Shown here: positions 33,724-35,699 of the stretch, piece after piece | How the letters are laid out: every line of letters begins with the position of its first letter | How positions within the stretch are numbered: the first letter of the stretch is position 1 | Assembly: GCA_017617545.1 (NCBI GenBank) | Contig: JAFZVZ010000007.1 | Coordinates: forward strand, 1 to 35,699 | DNA from: Lachnospiraceae bacterium | Lineage (GTDB): Bacteria > Bacillota > Clostridia > Lachnospirales > Lachnospiraceae | Direction of reading: 5' to 3' | Length of the DNA stretch: 35,699 nucleotides | The notes under the pieces: model-generated | Databases searched by the model: none | What the model was told of the DNA's origin: nothing | What the model saw: the letters and a program-made list of their open reading frames with translations, nothing else | Translations under genes and position numbers: made by a program

Positions 33724-33783
33724 GTACACACTGCGGTAGTACACACTAATAGAGATTTTACCACAGTGTTCTTTTTGTTACTA
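33724..33783 (-). promoter_or_regulatory. Extended -10 promoter of the dehydrogenase gene with operator-like repeats
   Basis: On the minus strand TGGTAAAAT (TAAAAT at 33755-33760) is an extended -10, with a weak -35 (TAGTAA, 33778-33783). A 10-bp inverted repeat (33729-33738 with 33759-33768, one mismatch) brackets the start site. GTACACACT occurs twice (33724-33732, 33739-33747), just downstream of it. This suggests a regulator site; the protein is unknown. The remaining gap to 33922 shows nothing else. Confidence 0.5.
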
Positions 33784-33922
33784 TTGACAATCTTACGAAA
33801 AAAAAGCGAATTGAAACAGTTGTATTATACAAAAACACGAAGAAACACCGCACAAGGTCCGCCTCCCGCGGCCGGGCCCCCATTTTCCGCGCTGTCGCCG
33901 TGCGGATCAAGCGTCTTCCGTC

Positions 33923-34396
33923 TCACTCAAGCGAGCAGTAGATCTGCGAAATGTGAGTTCCCCGGATCCCCGCGACGATCGCAGCCAGAACCGTGGCGTA
34001 GGTGTCCTCGACAAGCTCGCAGTCCTCGAGGCGCACCCCCTCCTTCTCCGCAATTTTGCGGATCACCGGAAGCTTGTCCTCATCGTGCTCCACGGCGATC
34101 ACCTCCGTGAAAAATCCATCCGCGTAATTCTGCTTCACAAACTTCTGCTTGGCAGCCTTCTCCCAGGTTGTCTGCGACGTGCTGAGCACATAGATCTTCG
34201 CTCCGCGATCCCGCAGCTTCTGCGCGTATTCGGTCACGATCGGCACCGGCTTGCAAAACCGGTAGGTATCCTCCCCGTTCTTCTCACAAAACGCGAGCCA
34301 CGCCTCGTCGGACATGCCTCCCACCGTCTTACCGTTCACGTAAAAGCGGGGCGCGCACAGCGTTCCGTCCATATCGAAAAATGCAAGTTTGATCAT
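33923..34396 (-). CDS. HAD-superfamily hydrolase
   Basis: This 157-residue protein is probably a small phosphatase. HAD motif I is FFDMDGTL at residues 5-12 (nucleophile Asp8, acid/base Asp10). Motif II is the Ser/Thr in YVLSTSQ, motif III the Lys in DEDKLPVIRKI, and motif IV the acidic pair in LVEDTYATV. The cap region is short. The substrate cannot be told from sequence. AAGGAGG precedes the ATG. It is alone on its strand, divergent from the hemolysin III gene. Confidence 0.87.
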   Translation of the reverse strand: MIKLAFFDMDGTLCAPRFYVNGKTVGGMSDEAWLAFCEKNGEDTYRFCKPVPIVTEYAQKLRDRGAKIYVLSTSQTTWEKAAKQKFVKQNYADGFFTEVIAVEHDEDKLPVIRKIAEKEGVRLEDCELVEDTYATVLAAIVAGIRGTHISQIYCSLE

Positions 34397-34537
34397 AGGT
34401 CTCTCCTCCTTACTCGCGCCGGGCGCGGTCTTCCCCTACAATATCATATTGTCGCGGAAAATGCAATTTGCACAACGCGCGTGAACGCCACAAAAAGGAC
34501 AGATCAGGCAGCTGTTCGGAAAAGTTTTCACGATCCG

Positions 34538-34566
34538 TTGATTTTCATGTCGTGTTGTGGTATATT
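34538..34566 (+). promoter_or_regulatory. Promoter of the hemolysin III family gene
   Basis: TTGATT (34538-34543) and TATATT (34561-34566) are 17 bp apart, giving a leader of about 95 nt. Confidence 0.7.
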
Positions 34567-34667
34567 TAATGTAGTATTAAAAACCATGTGTTGCGGTTTT
34601 ATCCATTCGTATCGTGATAAACGACTGAAAATAATATATAAAATTCTATCGGGGAGGGAATACAGCA

Positions 34668-35342
34668 ATGAAAAAACGCACACCGCTTAGGGAACGAAAT
34701 TTTCCGAATTATACGCGCGGCGAGGAAATCGCCAATATGGTCACGCACATCGTCGGCGGCGCGCTTGCGATCGCCATCACGGTCCTGTGCATCATCATGG
34801 CGGCTTCCCACCATAACACCTGGGGCGTCGTCTCATCGTCGATCTACGGCGGCACGATGATCGTCATGTTCACGGTTTCCTCCGTATACCACGGGCTGCG
34901 CAAAGGCATCGGCAAGCAGGTCATGCGCATCATCGATCACTGCGATATTTATTTTCTGATCGCGGGGACGTACACTCCGATCCTTCTGTCCGCCATACGG
35001 GCGGATCACCCGGGGCTGGCATGGACGATCTTCGGCATTGAGTGGGGCTGCGCGATCGCCGCTGCCGCGATCAACGCGATCGACCTGCAGGCGTACCGCA
35101 TCTTTGGTTTCCTCTGCTATCTCGTGATGGGCTGGGCGATCATCATCTGCGCGAAGATCACGATCAGCGCCATGACCTTCATGGGCTTTCTGTGGATCCT
35201 CCTCGGAGGTGTCGCGTTCACGATCGGCGCGGTGCTCTACCTGATCGGCGCGAAGAAGCATTACATACACAGCGTCTTCCACATATTCGTCATAGCCGGC
35301 TGCGTGCTGCAGTTCTTCGGAATTCTGTTCTACGTATTATGA
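34668..35342 (+). CDS. Hemolysin III / PAQR family membrane protein
   Basis: This 224-residue integral membrane protein has seven predicted transmembrane helices. HlyIII/PAQR metal-site signatures are in place: TVSSVYHGL after helix 2, IIDHCDIYFLIAGTYTP at helix 3, and HSVFHIFVIAGCVLQF near the end, supplying the Ser, Asp and His residues of the family. The name comes from a Bacillus cereus protein; most homologues, such as E. coli YqfA, are not toxins, and a membrane-homeostasis or hydrolase role is more likely. GGGAGGG precedes the ATG. It is a single-gene unit with its own promoter and terminator. Confidence 0.93.
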   Translation: MKKRTPLRERNFPNYTRGEEIANMVTHIVGGALAIAITVLCIIMAASHHNTWGVVSSSIYGGTMIVMFTVSSVYHGLRKGIGKQVMRIIDHCDIYFLIAGTYTPILLSAIRADHPGLAWTIFGIEWGCAIAAAAINAIDLQAYRIFGFLCYLVMGWAIIICAKITISAMTFMGFLWILLGGVAFTIGAVLYLIGAKKHYIHSVFHIFVIAGCVLQFFGILFYVL

Positions 35343-35348
35343 CATGAA

Positions 35349-35381
35349 AAAGGCTCCCGCCGGAACTCGACGGGAGCCTTT
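35349..35381. terminator. Bidirectional terminator between the hemolysin III gene and tRNA-Gly
   Basis: AAAGGCTCCCG (35349-35359) pairs with CGGGAGCCTTT (35371-35381). On the minus strand it ends in T5, so it serves the convergent tRNA gene as well. Confidence 0.9.
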
Positions 35382-35397
35382 CGTAAGCAACAAAAAA

Positions 35398-35469
35398 AGC
35401 ACGAGACGGGATTCGAACCCGCGACCCTCGCCTTGGCAAGGCGATACTCCACCACTGAGCCACTCGTGC
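35398..35469 (-). tRNA. tRNA-Gly (anticodon GCC)
   Basis: The 72-nt cloverleaf has acceptor stem GCACGAG/CTCGTGC, D-arm with GGCTCAGTGGT, anticodon loop TTGCCAA (anticodon GCC), T-arm GCGGGTTCGAATCCCGT, and discriminator T. CCA is not encoded; a T7 run follows directly. Confidence 0.97.
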
Positions 35470-35500
35470 GTATGTCCTGCTTTCCGCAGGCACAATGTGG

Positions 35501-35529
35501 ATTATACGCGATAAGCGGTTGTTTGTCAA
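35501..35529 (-). promoter_or_regulatory. Consensus promoter of tRNA-Gly
   Basis: TTGACA (35524-35529) and TATAAT (35501-35506) are exactly 17 bp apart on the minus strand, about 30 bases before the tRNA. Confidence 0.9.
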
Positions 35530-35587
35530 CCTCTTTTTTTATTATTTTTCGCAGTTCTTTTTAGTACCATAAAAGTGTAGTTGTTAG

Positions 35588-35628
35588 AGAGTAATTAACT
35601 CTGACATCTGCACTTATTTTATTATAAT
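35588..35628 (+). promoter_or_regulatory. Plus-strand promoter with overlapping palindrome, gene beyond the window
   Basis: CTGACA (35601-35606) and TATAAT (35623-35628) are 16 bp apart. An AGAGT-AATTA-ACTCT palindrome (35588-35602) overlaps the -35, as a repressor site would. No coding region is seen in 35530-35699. Confidence 0.5.
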
Positions 35629-35699
35629 AAGGGGAGTAATTGGTCTGACGTGCTCTTTTTTGGGTCTTAGCATCCGTCACAAAAACCGTTAACCAACCC

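Noticed and set aside
34668-35342. Hemolysin III family gene as a toxin
   Set aside because: The family is widespread in harmless bacteria and its PAQR fold points to a membrane enzyme or receptor-like role; the name is historical.

Overview
The window looks like chromosomal DNA from an anaerobic Firmicute of the class Clostridia, most likely a Lachnospiraceae member. The grounds are a pta-ackA ... rpmF gene order, a DUF6465-type protein, lipoproteins with TPTPEA linkers, a T-box leader, strong AGGAGG ribosome sites, and a very large Cna_B-repeat surface protein. This is read from sequence by eye; no database search was possible.

Layout. Positions 1-1682 hold most of an IS3-family (IS150-like) insertion sequence; its left end lies outside the window. 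rpmF (L32) follows with a consensus promoter. Positions 2020-17370 are a single minus-strand gene for a secreted, wall-anchored protein of about 5116 residues, dominated by Cna_B repeats and having its own promoter. It sits between ackA and rpmF, where related genomes usually carry the DUF177 (YceD) gene. pta-ackA (acetate and ATP from acetyl-CoA) is a tight operon ending in a strong terminator. Then come a pRiA4b ORF-3-like protein, a small unknown protein, mscL with a C-terminal zinc ribbon, an ilvN without ilvB beside it, a Lys/Ala-rich DUF6465 protein, a PASTA-containing lipoprotein and a VanZ-like membrane protein, all on the minus strand.

At 25.3-27.9 kb the direction switches to plus. 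A T-box riboswitch (probable Phe specifier UUC) precedes paaK, and a double-ACT-domain protein follows from its own promoter. This fits aromatic amino acid/aryl-acid metabolism. A second large lipoprotein, related in build to the first, converges on it. At 29.9-33.7 kb a minus-strand group encodes a malate/lactate dehydrogenase-family enzyme, class II fumarase and malic enzyme, which together interconvert oxaloacetate, malate, fumarate and pyruvate. The window ends with a HAD phosphatase-like protein, a hemolysin III family membrane protein, tRNA-Gly(GCC), and a plus-strand promoter for a gene beyond the window.

The most unusual items are the giant Cna_B protein with its alternating two-domain superrepeat and its insertion into a housekeeping locus, the hairpin at the IS end that buries the transposase ribosome site, the Phe-type T-box on paaK, and the Arg at the specificity position of the dehydrogenase.
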